Assembly (NCBI GenBank): GCA_028671895.1
Contig: CM053800.1
Span: forward strand, 17,443,886 to 17,507,885
From: Oenanthe sinensis
Taxonomy: Eukaryota > Streptophyta > Magnoliopsida > Apiales > Apiaceae
Reading direction: 5' to 3'
DNA length: 64,000 nt
Part shown: positions 23,106 to 35,918 of the stretch, piece by piece
Layout of the letters: each line of letters starts with the position of its first letter
Numbering within the stretch: the first letter of the stretch is position 1
Position numbers and translations under genes: made by a program
The notes under the pieces: model-generated
Told to the model about the DNA's origin: nothing
What the model saw: only the letters and a program-made list of their open reading frames with translations
Databases searched by the model: none

Positions 23106-23776
23106 TTTTGATTGTTGAAAGAACAGAAAGAACTTGAAAGCGAGTAAGTGATTTTGACAAGATTAAGCTTGAGAGAGAGAAACAGAGGTGCAACACTTTG
23201 AGATAGAAAATAAAATAGCAATTGAGAATGAAGTGTGAATTATGTTTGTTATTTATATTCTCTGTGATTAAAAAGACTTGAGTAGTCAGTTTAATTAAGG
23301 ATATAACCGTTGTGAGATAAAAGGAATTAAAGTTAATTACTATAAATGACAATCGATGGGTATATACATCTGTTGACAAATAAGGTAATTAATCAACGGC
23401 TATAATTTAATCAACTGATAAAAAAACTATAGAGATTCTATTACCATCGATGGATAAAATAAAGTATTAATGACTCATCGATCGATAAATAACTACCAAG
23501 ATAATTATCTGTCGATAGATAACTATCCATCGATAGGTGTAGAATTTATCTGTTGATCAAATAATAAAGAATTTATCAATCTATAAACAATTACTGGGGT
23601 AATTATCTGTCGATAGATAAATATCCATCAATAGGAATATATTTTATCTGTTGATCAAATATATCCATCGATAGCTGCAAAAATATCCATTGATAATTAA
23701 CATAATTATCAGTTGATCACTTTGTTTCAACAGATAATTGTGAACAATGGCAAAAAGAAATAACTTAGTATACATT
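23106..23776 (-). promoter_or_regulatory. Pol-to-envelope spacer of E3: motif array plus TATA box
   Basis: Array of ATCGATGG, ATCGATCGATAA, TATCTGTCGATAGAT and TATCCATCGATAG units from about 23740 to 23345. Then TATAAATA on minus at 23250-23257, 145 bases before the ATG at 23105, with a GA-rich leader. The order and spacing match E1 although the base sequence between the shared parts has diverged, which favours function over simple descent. Confidence 0.5.
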
Positions 23777-25655
23777 TCAAGATTGAGTAAAATTAAGCAT
23801 ACATAACTCACAGACTAATCTATTAAAAGTAGATTCATCTAGAGGTTTGGTAAAAATGTCTGCAAGTTGTTGTTCACTAGGGACAAAATGTAATTCAACT
23901 GTACCATTCATTACATGTTCCCTAATGAAATGATACCTTATGTCAATGTGTTTGGTTCTGGAATGTTGCACAGGATTTTCTGTTATTGCAATGGCACTTG
24001 TATTATCACATAAAATAGGAATTTTGTTCATGTTGAACCCATAGTCAAATAATTGATTCCTCATCCATAATATTTGAGCACATCAACTTCCAGCAGCAAT
24101 GTACTCAGCTTCTGCAGTTGAAGTTGATACTGAGTGTTGCTTTTTGCTAAACCATTACACAAGTTTGTTTCCTAGAAATTGATAGGTGCCTGTAGTACTT
24201 TTCCTGTCTATTTTGCAACCTGCATAATCTGCATCTGAGTAGCCTATTAGATTAAAACCAGAATCTCTAGAATATCAAATATCTAAATTTGATGTACCCT
24301 TGAGATATCTAAAAATTCTCTAAATAGCCACTAAATGAGATTCTCTAAGATCAGCCTGAAATCTAGCACATAAGCATGTAGAGAACATTATATCTGGCCT
24401 ACTAGCAGTTAAATATAAGAGTGAGCCTACCATGCCCCTGTAACTTGAAATATCTACTTTAGCTTCCTTAGTGTTCAATTCAAGTTTGGTGGCAGTCGCC
24501 ATGGGAGTTTTTGCAGAAGAACATTCACTTAAGTCAAATTTCTTTAACAAGTCATGAATATACTTTGTTTGATTTATAAAAATACCATCCTTAACTTGTT
24601 TGACTTGCAAACCAAGAAAGTAGGTAAGTTCTCCCATCATGCTCATCTCATATTTGCTCTGCATTAATTTGGCAAACTTTTTACAAAGTCCCTCATTAGT
24701 TGAGCCAAAAATAATGTCATCCATATATATTTGTACAAGAATGATAGAGCCATTAACATTTCTACTGAATAGAGTTTTATCAACATTACCTCTTATAAAG
24801 TGATTCTCAATAAGGAACTGAGATAAAGTGTCATACTAGGCCCTTGGTGCTTGCTTCAAGCCATAGAGTGCCTTGAGTACATAGTAGACAAAGTCAGGGA
24901 AATTTATATCTTCAAAGCCAGGAGGTTGTTCCACATAGACTTCCTCTTCTAACACTCCATTAAAAAATGCACTCTTCACATCCATCAGGTAGACTTTAAA
25001 ATTAGCATGTGCAACATAGGCCAGAAAGATTCTGATTGCTTCCAGCCTTGCAACTGGTGCAAAAGTTTCATCAAAGTCAATTCCTTTTTCCTGTGAGTAC
25101 CCCTTTGCCACAAGTCTTGCTTTGTTTCTAATCACAATACCAGTTTCATCCATTTTGTTTCTGAATACCCATTTTGTACTAATTACTGATCTATCTGTTG
25201 GTTTGGGCACCAGCTTCCACACTTTATTTCTTTCAAATTGATTGAGTTTCTCTTGCATAGCTAAAACCCAATCAGGATCCAAAAGAGCATCTTCAACTCT
25301 TTTAGGTTCTTCTTGAGATAAGAAGCTGCTATACAGACACTCATTTTGAGTAGCACTTCTTGTCTTGACACCATTTTCTGCATTTCCAATGATCAGTTCA
25401 AATGGATGGCTTTTTGTCCATTTTTCTTGAGGAGGTAAATTTTGCCTTGATGATGAAGTTTCATTATCATTAGTGTTGTAATCAAATTGATTTGAATTTG
25501 TGGACTGATTCTGAAACCCTGCCCCTGAATTGGATACCCTAGATGTAGAGTGTTGATTATCCATTGAAGGATTATCAGTTGATGCATTATCAGTTGATGG
25601 AATTCTGTCAACTGATAAATTAATTCTGTCAACTGATAAATTATCTATTGATGCA
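23777..25655 (-). pseudogene. pol: pol of E3, reverse transcriptase and RNase H part
   Basis: One frame with stops near 24836, 24320 and upstream of 24064. RT motifs include DVKSAFFNGVLEEEVYVEQP and a decayed metal site (YMDD: Val to Met in the usual YVDD, about 24720). The RNase H end has CDNTSAIAI and RTKHIDIRYHF and finishes at NFTQS. The variable hinge (about 25530-25655) holds S-I-D/S-T-D motif copies and is cut at 25660 by solo LTR A. Confidence 0.85.
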
Positions 25656-25660
25656 ATAAC

Positions 25661-27172
25661 TGTTAGTAATTATGCTCTAGAGACAATACTTTTTATATTT
25701 TAAGGAAAATATTAATTACTAAGGATTATGTTTTATTGATTATTATTTATTTATTATGTTTTATTTACTGCGTAATAAATTGAAAGCATAATAAATATCC
25801 TTGGAATTTTGATACGTATTATATATCTTTAAGTATGTGAATTAAAAATGAGATTATATGAATAGTATCTTATTCCTAAAATTTTCTTGTCGAGTATTAT
25901 TATTTAATGACAATAATAATGCACAAAGACTAGTATGTTTCTTGCCAGATGACCACATCTCATTGGTCATAGGTATGGTGATACTAAAGTCAAGAACATA
26001 AGTGCATGTCTCAATGCATGACACTGGAATGACCCGCCATGAGATTCTACATGTTAAATAAGTGTCATAAGTAATTCTCACCGTGATAATGGTGTAATCA
26101 TCCTTAGACCTGAAATCATTATATTTCTATACGAGAATTAATATACTTTGATTATATTAAAAGTTACATTTGACCGAGTGATGATAAAAGTGGACATTGG
26201 GTATATTATGAATCGTATGAGAAATATGAATGATCTAGATGTGATTTAATCCTCCTAATTTTAGGAATGATATTATTGGCCTCTTGTTTGAGTGAGACTA
26301 TGAAATGCACGGTCGTGCTCAAATGTTGATTTGATTTTAATAGTCTACTCATCGATCAAGAAAATAAAGATTAAATTATGAAGAGGATGACACGAGACAT
26401 GCCTTGAGTTTAATCTATAATATCAAGATTAAACGAATTATATTACATGGAACATTATTCACGAAAGGCTTAATCGAATCACCGATTTATTATTATTACT
26501 TGGGTAGCAATGATGTATTACTAGATGCCACTCAATTTTTACAATTTTAATTAGATATTAAAATTGTTGCCAATGTAATAATAACCTACAGGGACACACA
26601 CAAAGAACGCTTGAAGGAGAAATAATTTAAATTGTGAATTTAAATTAAATAAGTAATTTATTTTATTTATGATATTAATTAAGTATGACTTAAACTAATT
26701 CCAAAATTAGTAATTAATGAATTAAGTGAGACTTAATTAAATAATTTAGAATTTAGAATTAGTATTAATTATAATTGGATTATAATTAGAAAACTTATTC
26801 CTTTATATATAATCTCTTTATGGGATGATTTAATAAGAGAGATATATTTTTACTAAAACCCTAGCCGTTTTGAGAAAAGAGGAAGATAGAGAGAGAGAAG
26901 TAGTTTTCGGGTGCTAGTACACATCAATCCTTCATGAAAAGTATTCGTGTGGATACCGTAGAGCGTAGATCGCGATAGCGGGATACGTGGTGATTAAACA
27001 AGATTTGGACCTCCATTAATCTTCCATTAATGAATTGTTAAAGCTTCTAAAGGTATTTATTCTTTATCTCCGAATTAAATCTTTTGTTTTCGCATGGATC
27101 CTGCGGAGGGTTTCGCTATTTGGATTTATTTTTCGCATTTATTCCGCTGCGTTTGTACCTCGAAACCCTTCA
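25661..27172 (+). mobile_element. Solo LTR, family A, copy 2 (1512 bp, TSD ATAAC)
   Basis: TGTTAG to CCTTCA, flanked by ATAAC at 25656-25660 and 27173-27177. Shared landmarks with the other copies: CTAGAGACAATAC near the start, CCTCTTG-x5-GAGTGAGACTATGAAATGC in the middle, and GGATCCTGCG and CCGCTGCG near the end. No internal domain remains, so it is a recombination-derived solo LTR. It lies in the integrase-RT hinge of E3 pol, 31 bases from the E2 insertion. Confidence 0.9.
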
Positions 27173-27203
27173 ATAACATCAACTGATATCGGGTTTCTGA
27201 GTA
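27173..27203 (-). pseudogene. 31-bp sliver of E3 pol hinge between two insertions
   Basis: Contains TCAACTGATA of the LTR-type motif and carries the right TSD copy of solo LTR A (ATAAC) and the left TSD copy of E2 (GAGTA, 27199-27203). With both insertions removed, E3 pol at 25564 and 41990 share a frame (difference 837). Confidence 0.8.
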
Positions 27204-28507
27204 TGTAAGGCATAATGTATCTTGCAATGTAATCGAGGATCTGTAACTCAACTAAAAGTAAAGGACTTGTAAATAATGTTATTAATGTAATCACAGGAAT
27301 CTACAATGAAGATCAGGCAGCTACATGTTTCAGGGTATTTGATGGAATATTGAAGATCCCTGACAGAAGTTCATTAATATGTTCAAGCGTCAGTAAAAGA
27401 ATAAGTCACTCAGTGTTTCAGCAGGTATCAAGATTCAAGTAGTCAGTGCCAGAAGATTTCAGTGAATACAAGAAGCAATAAAGGAAATCAACATTCATAT
27501 CAATTAATTTGATTGGGAATATGAAGATCAATACAGGGTTAGTCACTTGTGAACCAGACCAGTGCACTAAGTGTCAACTCAAAGAATTTGATCAACATGT
27601 TCATTGTAAAAGAAGAATTGACAGAAGCCAAGTAAAGCAGGGTTTATTTTCTAAGTCATTGTACAAGGTGTAAGAAATCGAGAACTAGATTTTCAAGGAA
27701 AAGAAATCGACAACTAGATTTACATGGAGAAGAAATTCGACAGGTAGCCTAGCAATGACAAAAGAAACTAAGTACCTCTTCTATGTATCAAGAAATCGAC
27801 ACATAGGAATGAAGGACTTAACAAAATCGACACTTAGCCAGGAGAAGAAAGAAATCGACTCCTAGTGTTTACATGGAGTTATTATTCGACACCTAGGTTG
27901 TTGAAAGTCTAAGGCATATACATGGTTAAGTAAAATCGACACCTAGCTGTACAGGGCGAAGAAATTCGACACCCACTTGTTTTGTGACCAAGGGAAGAAT
28001 GCAGCATGAGAAATTCGACACATAGAGGATTTTTTAAGTACTAGCACATGGAGAAGAAATTCGACACATAGAAAATATCTATGAATTTCTCTAAGTCAAA
28101 TCAAGTCAACAACAGGGGAAAAGAATTCGACACACTCAGTTGTATTTCACTTTATTGTAAAGTCTACATATAAACAAAATGTATTTTCATTTTGAATGTA
28201 ATCCTTTCACAACACACAAAAATAGATACAGCTGAGAGAGACACAAAGAGAATATCAAAAGCCATTAAAGCCTGTATTTATTGTTGTTGTAAGATTCATC
28301 AGAAGCTCATACATCTGTGTGAGAGTGTAGCACCCTGGGTATATATAATACAAAGTATATTCCCAAAGATTGTGTTGTCGTTGTTTGTCTCTTCTCTGTC
28401 ATATTTATTATCCAACAAGAACAAATTAGTGAACACGGACTAACTGGAAAAACTACCACATCATATTCAACCCCCCCCCCCCTTCTATGATGAGTTTGGA
28501 CCTAACA
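27204..28507 (+). repeat. 5' LTR of E2
   Basis: TG...CA with TATA box and motif array (separate entry). A C12 tract at 28471-28482 lies 25 bases before the end; the 3' LTR has C10 there. Confidence 0.95.
27669..28175 (+). promoter_or_regulatory. LTR promoter of E2: TTCGACACATAG array and TATA box
   Basis: Roughly a dozen and a half units of (A)AATCGACAACTAG, ATTCGACACCTAGG and AATTCGACACATAG from about 27669 to 28140, mostly in the same orientation and spaced irregularly at 20-60 bases. TATAAA follows at 28169-28174. The same arrangement is in the 3' LTR with TATAAA at 40934-40939. The motif differs entirely from that of E1 but holds the same position. Confidence 0.6.
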
Positions 28508-28509
28508 AT

Positions 28510-28521
28510 TGGTATCAAAGC
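28510..28521 (+). other. Primer binding site of E2
   Basis: TGGTATCAAAGC two bases after the LTR, 11 of 12 with initiator tRNA-Met. Confidence 0.88.
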
Positions 28522-28802
28522 TTGTTGATTGAAGTTACAAATCAGATCCAAAAATAGTTTTTCTAAAAAGTGGATTTTTAGATCTAGAAAAATTTATCTT
28601 GAATTTTCTTTTATTTTTAAAGATAATTCAACTTCGAATTTTTCCTTGATTCTTAATTCACTAATTTTTTTTTGAAAAAAAGGAGCTATCAATCATCAAG
28701 AACTCGAATTAAAATTAAATTCTCAATATTTAATTTTTATTTGAATTGATTTTAATTTTTGAAAAATTAATTATTTCTTAAGATTTAAAATTCTTAATAG
28801 CC

Positions 28803-31313
28803 ATGAGTACCCAAAGGCTAAGCAGTATTAAAATTCCCACCTTCGACAAAAATGAATACATCTTGTGGAAAAAGAAGATGACCATTTTCATCAAGACTTG
28901 TAATTCTCAATATCTGGGAATTCTGGAAAATGGACCCTAAGTGCCTCAAAAGCTTACACCGGAGACAGTTTCAGAAGATGGCGTTCGGATTCCTCAAGGG
29001 TTTACCCCAAAGGAACCATCAGAGTTAACTGATACTGATAAAGAGAGAGTAACATGGGACAATTATCTACAATGCATCTTGATGGATTCTTTGGACACAA
29101 CTATGCTAAATCAGGTGATCAATTGCATCAGTGCCAAACAGATGTGGGACACAATAAATCTGCTAATGGAGGGTACAACTGAAGTGAAAGAAAACAGGCT
29201 GGACATTCTTACCTCCCAATATGAAGCATTCAAGTCATTACCTGGAGAAAGTATAACTCAAGTTTTTGAGAGATACAACAAATTGTTGAATGACTTGTCT
29301 CTACATGGGAAGGCCTACTCACATAGGGAGATCAACAGAAAGTTTATGTTGACACTGCCAGCACACCTGGAGCACAAAATCTCTACCATCAGAGAGAGAA
29401 GTGATATAAATGATATGTCCATTGAAATGCTGTATGGAAAGCTCAAGACTCACGAAATGGAGCAAGAGCAGCGACAGATCATTTATGGCTCAGGTACAGT
29501 GGACAGTAAGAATTCAGCACTGTTGAAGACGACAGCTCTTGTAGCCAAGGACTTTGTTGTCAAAGAGACCAGCTCAGAAGCACCTGCAGTTGAAAAAGAA
29601 GAAATATTGGAAGCTGAATTTAAAGAACATACTCAACCAGGAGATGAAGACGAATTCTATTCAATGGAAGAACTTGAACAACTGGAAAATAAAACAATGG
29701 CCTATATGGCGGGAAAGTTCAAGAACCTTAGATTCAGGAGGAACCCAAAGTACAAATTTAAGAGTAATTCAAGTTATAGTGGTTCCAGGGACAAAAACAG
29801 CAATCGAGGTGGATCGTCTTCAGGGTCTCACAGCAGAGGAGGCTATAAGACAGGGATGGTAGATCGTAGTAAGTTCAGATGCTACAATTGTGATGAACCC
29901 GGTCATTTCGCAACAGAATGCCGGAAGCCGAAGCAAGGGAAAGAAAGGAAGGAGTCATACGATGAACTCAAGCAGAAATATGATGCTCTAGTGAAGAAGC
30001 ATCAAGGAAGAGCTTATATAGCTGAAGGAAAGAGCTGGGATGATTCAGACAACGATGAAGAAGAGACTTATGGAAATCTTGCATTAATGGCAGACTCTTC
30101 TGAGGCAACACCTCAATCATCGAAGGTATCATTTCTTTCCTCCGTTGAGATGTCTAATTCTGAATATAAGAAAATTGTTGAAGATCTAAGTATAGAAATG
30201 TTTAACATACATACCAGTATGCTAGCATCTGAAGAAGAAAATGCTAAACTAGTTCTTAAGGTTAAAATGCTAGAAGCTAAAAACGAAGAACTAGAGCTTG
30301 CATGTGTTAATGTAGAAGATCTGAAACAGAAAATAGAATACCTTCAGAATAGAGATAAATGCAACCAGGAAGTAGAAGCAGCTCTTAGAAATAAAATTTC
30401 TGATCTAGAGTTAAAACTTCAAGCTTATAAGAAATCTGCGAATCTTGTAAAAGAGGCTATAGACAAACAAGTCATAGGTCAGAAAACTGGAATAGGATTT
30501 GACTATGATAAAAAGGCTGGAAAAATGCATGTAGAATCTATTGCTGAGGAAAGTCCTGTGAAGCAAGACATTCCACATGTATTAAAAAATGTAGCTAAGC
30601 TCCTATATAAGAAGTTCGTCATTGATCCCTTAAATGAAGAAGAGCTATTAATGAAAGAAGAACTCCTTGCTGAGGAGAAAAAGGAAAAGGTTGTTGTAGA
30701 TAAGAAGAACTTGCCTAAGAAATCTGTTAGGATTGAAGAACCTAAGAAACAGACTAAAATTGAAATAGGCAATAAAACTGATAACAAAAAGGCGAACAGA
30801 AATGGTAAGGTAGGTGTTAACAAGAAAAATGCTAATGCTTATTCTTCTAGTGCTACTAGGAAAGTTTGTAACAATTGCAATTCTACTGGTCATCTTACGC
30901 ATGCATGCAATAAGATAAAAGTAGTAAAAACAGAAACTCCTAGTATGTCTACTATGCCTGCCATGCCTGCCATGTCTATTCCTCATCAACCATGCGGTAA
31001 AGTAGGTTGCATGCCATGTGCTTTCAATATCATGTCTGCATACATTAACTTAATGAATACGTCATCAAGTACTTGCATGAATACAGATATGAACATGACT
31101 AGAAAGCATGTTAGGGCAAAGACTGTCAGTCCTCCTAAAGTTAGGAAGGAAACCTCTGTCTCTAAGCCTAAAGACACTTTTGTCAAGGCTAAACCAAAAG
31201 GCAAGGGTGCAGTCGATGAGAAGGACAAAGACCAGAAAATTTATGTAGCTAAAACTGTTTACTTATCTAAGCCTCTTGGACCGAATCAAGTTTGGGTACC
31301 AAAGAAAAAGTAA
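28803..31313 (+). pseudogene. gag: gag of E2, one in-frame stop
   Basis: ATG at 28803 (MSTQRLSSIKIPTFDKNEY) opens the frame; TAA at 28938-28940 interrupts it after 45 codons and the frame continues for 790 codons to TAA at 31311-31313. The capsid domain contains QVINCISAKQMWDT and LPAHLEHKI. Two CCHC knuckles: CYNCDEPGHFATEC (about 29881-29922) and CNNCNSTGHLTHAC (about 30867-30908). A coiled-coil region lies between (about 30150-30450), and a Met/Pro-rich segment follows (about 30940-31000). It ends WVPKKK-stop just before protease. The long 5' leader after the primer site (28522-28802) is A/T-rich and non-coding. Confidence 0.9.
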
Positions 31314-31357
31314 TCAATCTGTGGTTGCAGGGCACAACAAAGAACAAGCGTGTCATG

Positions 31358-34300
31358 TGGATTCTTGACAGCGGTTGTTCAAGGCACATGACTAGTGATA
31401 AAGCCCTGTTAACAGATGTGATTTAGAAAGCTAGCCCGATAGTGACCTTTGGAGATAACAGCAAGGGATTCACAACGGGATATGGCAATCTGGAGATTGG
31501 AAATGTTATCATAGAAAACATCTCTCTTGTGGACGGATTAAAGCACAACCTTCTGAGTATCAGTCAGTTCACTGACAAGGGATACAAAGTAACTTTTGAG
31601 AAAGAAAGATGTGCTATCCAAAATAGGAAAGATACGAAGCTTGCTCTTCAGGGAGTGAGAAAGGGGAATCTCTTTGTAGCTGATTTGTTCTCTGCAAGCA
31701 AAGGCGAAGCTCAATGTTTTTATAGCAAAGCTTCAACAGAGGATAGTTGGTTGTGGCACAAGAAACTTTCGCACCTGAACTTCAAATCAATGAACTCTTT
31801 AGTTAAGAGGGAATTGGTTAGAGGTTTACCCGAGATGGAATTCTGTCAAGAAGGGTTATGTGAAGCATGTGAAAAAAGGAAGTCAAAGAAAGCATCTCAC
31901 CGAAGCAAAGACTCAAACGACATCACTGAACCACTGCAACTACTGCATATGGATTTATTTGGTCCAGTAAATGTCATGTCAATGTCAAGGAAGAGGTATG
32001 CACTTGTAATTGTTGATGACTACTCCAAGTACACGTAGGTGTTGTTTCTAGCCGCAAAGGATGAAGCCCCTCAAACAATTATCGATCACATAAAGAAAAT
32101 TGAGTTAGAAGCTGGTCTGCCTGTTAGGAAAATAAGGTCTGACAATGGAACAGAATTCAGGAATGTAACTCTGAATGAATTCTGCGTTGAAAAAGGAATA
32201 TCAAGACAATTCTCAGCGCCCAGAACTCCACAACAAAATGGAGTGGTAGAGAGGAAGAACAGAACCTTAGTGGAAGCAGCAAGAACAATGCTGAATGAAG
32301 CAAAGTTACCTCTATACTTTTGGGCTGAAGCAGTCAACACAGCTTGCTACACTCAAAATCGTACCCTGATTAATAAAGATCATGATAAGACTCCATATGA
32401 GGTAATGGCAAACAAGAAACCAACACTGAAATATTTTCATGTGTTTGGAGCAAAGTGCTTTGTATTGAAAGATGATGAGCATCTAGGAAAGTTTGAATCC
32501 AGGGCTCATGAAGGCACATTTCTTGGCTACTCAATGGAATCTAAGGCGTACAGGGTTTATGTGATTGAACATAAAAAGGTCATTGAAAGCATGAATGTAA
32601 CTTTTGATGATCTAAAGCTCTCAAGTCTACAAAGAACAGACGACACTGAAACTCTGCAGTTTGAAAATATGAACTCAGATGAAGGTGATGTAGAACCTGA
32701 AGCTGCACCAGAAAATCAAGTAACAAATGAGAATATCAACAATGATGATTCTGACCCTAGTAGTGGAAACAGTGGAAGATTCACAGAAACTACTAGTAGT
32801 GGCAGAGAATCTCATTCTCAACCAAGCAGCAGCTCAGGGGGAGCAACTGAAGGATCTACTAACAGGACTCAGCACATTAATGAATATCAGGCTGAATCAT
32901 CTAGGGCAAATCTGCCTAGACATAGGGTGTGGAGTAAAGCTCATCCCTTTGAGTTGATTCTTGGAGATCCAGATGCTGGAGTTCAAACTAGACGTGCTTC
33001 CCAAAATGAATGTCTATTCTCTGGTTTTCTCTCTGAAATAGAACCAAAGAAAGTGGAAGAAGCACTGGAAGATCCAGATTGGGTTATTGCTATGCAAGAA
33101 GAACTCAATCAATTTGAGTGACAAAAAGTCTGGAAGCTGGTACCTAGGCCAAAGAACAAGTCTGTAATTGGCACAAAATGGGTATTCAGGAACAAGCTGG
33201 ATGAAGATGGCATTGTTACGAGGAACAAAGCCAGACTGGTTGCTAAAGGTTATTCCCAAGAAGAAGGAATAGATTATGATGAAACATATGCACCAGTGGC
33301 AAGGCTTGAAGCTATCAGGATGTTCTTAGCATTTGCAGCACATTCCAACTTTAAAATTTATCAAATGGATGTGAAGAGCGCATTCCTGAATGGAGAGCTT
33401 GAGGAAGAAGTGTATGTGGAACAACCCCCAGGGTTTGAAGATCCAGAATTTGCAGATTTTGTATACTTCCTCTTCAAAGCACTCTATGGCCTAAAGCAAG
33501 CACCTCGAACATGGTATGACACTCTATCTGTATTTTTACTTGAAAATGGTTTCACTAGAGGTGTCATAGATAAGACTCTGTTTCACAAAATGCACAAAAA
33601 TGATATGATATTAGTGCAAGTATATGTAGATGACATTATATTTGGTTCTACTAACGAACAGTTGTGTAGTAGATTTTCTAAGCTAATGCAGAGTAGGTAT
33701 GAAATGAGCATGATGGGAGAGCTGAATTATTTCCTTGGACTCCAAGTAAGCCAAAGGAAAGATGAAATCTTTATTTGCCAGACCAAGTACATCAAAGATC
33801 TTTTGAAGAAGTATGGTCTTGAAGATGCATCAGCAGCCAAAACCCCAATGGCAACTGCCACTAAGCTTGATAAAGATGAGCCTGGTAAGAGGGTAGACAT
33901 CACAAGTTACAGAGGTATGATCGGCTCATTACTTTACTTAACTGCAAGTAGGCCAGATATTATGTTTGCTACATGCTTGTGTGCTAGGTTTCAATCAGAT
34001 CCTAAAGAATCACATCTTATAGTTGTTAAACGGATTTTTAAGTATCTTAAGGGAAGTCTGAATCTTGGAATTTGGTACCCTAAAGATACAGGTTTTGACC
34101 TTATTGGCTATACAGATTCTGATTATGTAGGGTGTAGGATTGATAGAAAAAGTACATCAGGGAGTTGTCAATTCCTTGGTAGAAGATTGGTGTCCTGGTA
34201 TAGCAAGAAACAGCACTCAGTTGCAATGTCGATAGCTGAAGCTGAATATGTTGCTGCTGGAAGCTGCTGTACTCAGATCTTATGGATAAGGAACCAACTT

Positions 34301-34564
34301 CTAGACTATGGACTGTTGCTGAATAAAATTCCAATATATTGTGACAACACCAGTGCCATAGCTATCACAAACAATCCTATTCAACATTCAAGGACCAAGC
34401 ACATTGATATCAGGTATCATTTTATTAGAGAGCATGTCATGAGTGGTATTGTAGAGTTACACTTTGTACCTACAGAACCGCAGATTGCAGACATTTTCAC
34501 TAAACCACTTGATGAAGTTACCTTCACTAGACTGGTTTGTGAACTTGGGATGTTAAATGTCTAA
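31358..34564 (+). pseudogene. pol: pol of E2, three in-frame stops
   Basis: One frame from WILDSGCSRHMT (protease, 31358) to LGMLNV (34564). Stops: TAG 31424-31426, TAG 32036-32038, TGA 33119-33121. Integrase zinc region WLWHKKLSHLNF to CEACEK; catalytic HMDLFG (about 31948), SDNGTEF (about 32137) and VVERKNR (about 32245). Ser/Gly-rich hinge around 32680-32900 with no TCGACACATAG motif. Reverse transcriptase has DVKSAFLNGELEEEVYVEQP and YVDD at 33623-33634. RNase H has YTDSDYVG, SIAEAEYVAA and CDNTSAIAI. Pol is in the -1 frame relative to gag, starting 45 bases after the gag stop. All catalytic motifs are intact apart from the stops. Confidence 0.93.
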
Positions 34565-35918
34565 ATCTTATCTGCAATTTGGTGTAAATAAGTTCACAAA
34601 TATTTAATCTTCAATATTAAAAGAATTTGTGAATTTATTTGATCATCCAGTAATTAAACTTCTAGCATCTTAATTGACAATTAATTAATTACCCAGAGTA
34701 TATTTTGATATATTAATTTGGTAATTAATTAAGTGTGAATTAAAATTATTTGAATACTTATTTCTATTTTTAATAGATTTTGAGTATTTATTTAATTATA
34801 TTTTTGTTAATTTATTCAAGTTATGAAATAGCAATTAAAGGATTTATTTGCTTCATAATTTTATTAATAAAAATAAGTAGCATAATTATTTAAAAATATT
34901 TTATTTGATTAATATCAGTCAATGATATTTTAATTAAATAATTTATTATAATAATTATGATATTATCAATTTGGTAATATTTTATTTAAAATTTATTCTA
35001 AATAAGATCTTATTTGGTTCTTTATTCGAATGTTACCGATTGATAATAGAGTATATTTTGTTCAAGTACAAAATATACAAGGTAGACAAATTTCGATACA
35101 CAGGTTTTTAACTTAAAAATTTTCTGTGTTTGTGTCGAATTTTGTCTACATAGTAAGTTATTCGACACATAGCTTTTTACTTAGAATTATATTTGTATCT
35201 GTCGAATTTCTTTACAGGGTCGAATTTTAGTACCCTGTGTTGACTTGGTCAACACAGGGGGAGTAAAAATCGACACATAGCTTAATAGCTTAACATGTTG
35301 ATTTTTATTTCTAAGTGTCGATTTTTCTACATAGAAATTCTATGTGTCGATTTTCTAGTACACTATATAGTATTATCTTAAACTAGAAATTTGACCAAGT
35401 ATTTCTATGTGTCGATTTTGTGTGTTACATAGAGGGCAGTGCTGTAATTTCCTTTTGTGTGTCTAGTTTGTTGTAATATAGGTTACTTAGCTTATTTCTC
35501 TTTCAACAGTCGATACATACATACTCACACACCATTGTTTCTCAAACTCAAAAACTCGACAACTCACCTGTTTATTCTTTTTTACTCACCATTTTTAAAA
35601 TCTAAAACCGGTTCTGTGTGTCATTTTCAAAGATCTATCACATACTTTAAAATCAAATCACTTGGTGCAGTTACTTTGAAAGACCCATTTCGAGTTGACC
35701 CTTCGAATTTTCACAGATCTAGTTATTTTTAAGTGATTAAAAATTGATTAAAAATTATAATATTGTAGCAAATCATTTCTAGTATTTAATATAATTATTC
35801 AATAATTTTTGGAAGTGATTTGAATTTGAGTTAAATTTACTCGAATTAATTTATTAAAATTGGTGTTGCAAAATATTTGTATTAATTAAATAATAAATCA
35901 TCTGCTCATTTTTTTAAA
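34565..35918 (+). promoter_or_regulatory. Pol-to-envelope spacer of E2 with TCGACACATAG motif copies in both orientations
   Basis: 34565-35060 is very AT-rich without ORF. From about 35085 to 35425 there are repeated ATTCGACACATAG, AAATCGACACATAG and the reverse forms CTATGTGTCGAATTT/CTAAGTGTCGATTTT, the LTR motif of this element. A TATATAG box is at about 35364-35370 within or just below the array, and the envelope-like ATG is at 35919 after a C/A-rich leader. The array is present as in E1 and E3, but the TATA-to-ATG distance (about 550) is longer, so the promoter reading is weaker here. Confidence 0.4.

Noticed and set aside
27669..28140. CRISPR-like array of TTCGACACATAG units
   Set aside because: Units are short, degenerate and irregularly spaced, spacers are not unique inserts, and the sequence is a plant retrotransposon LTR duplicated at 40430-40900.
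28941..28943. GTG start for E2 gag
   Set aside because: An upstream in-frame ATG at 28803 gives a proper gag N-terminus; the intervening TAA is a mutation, and plants do not normally start at GTG.
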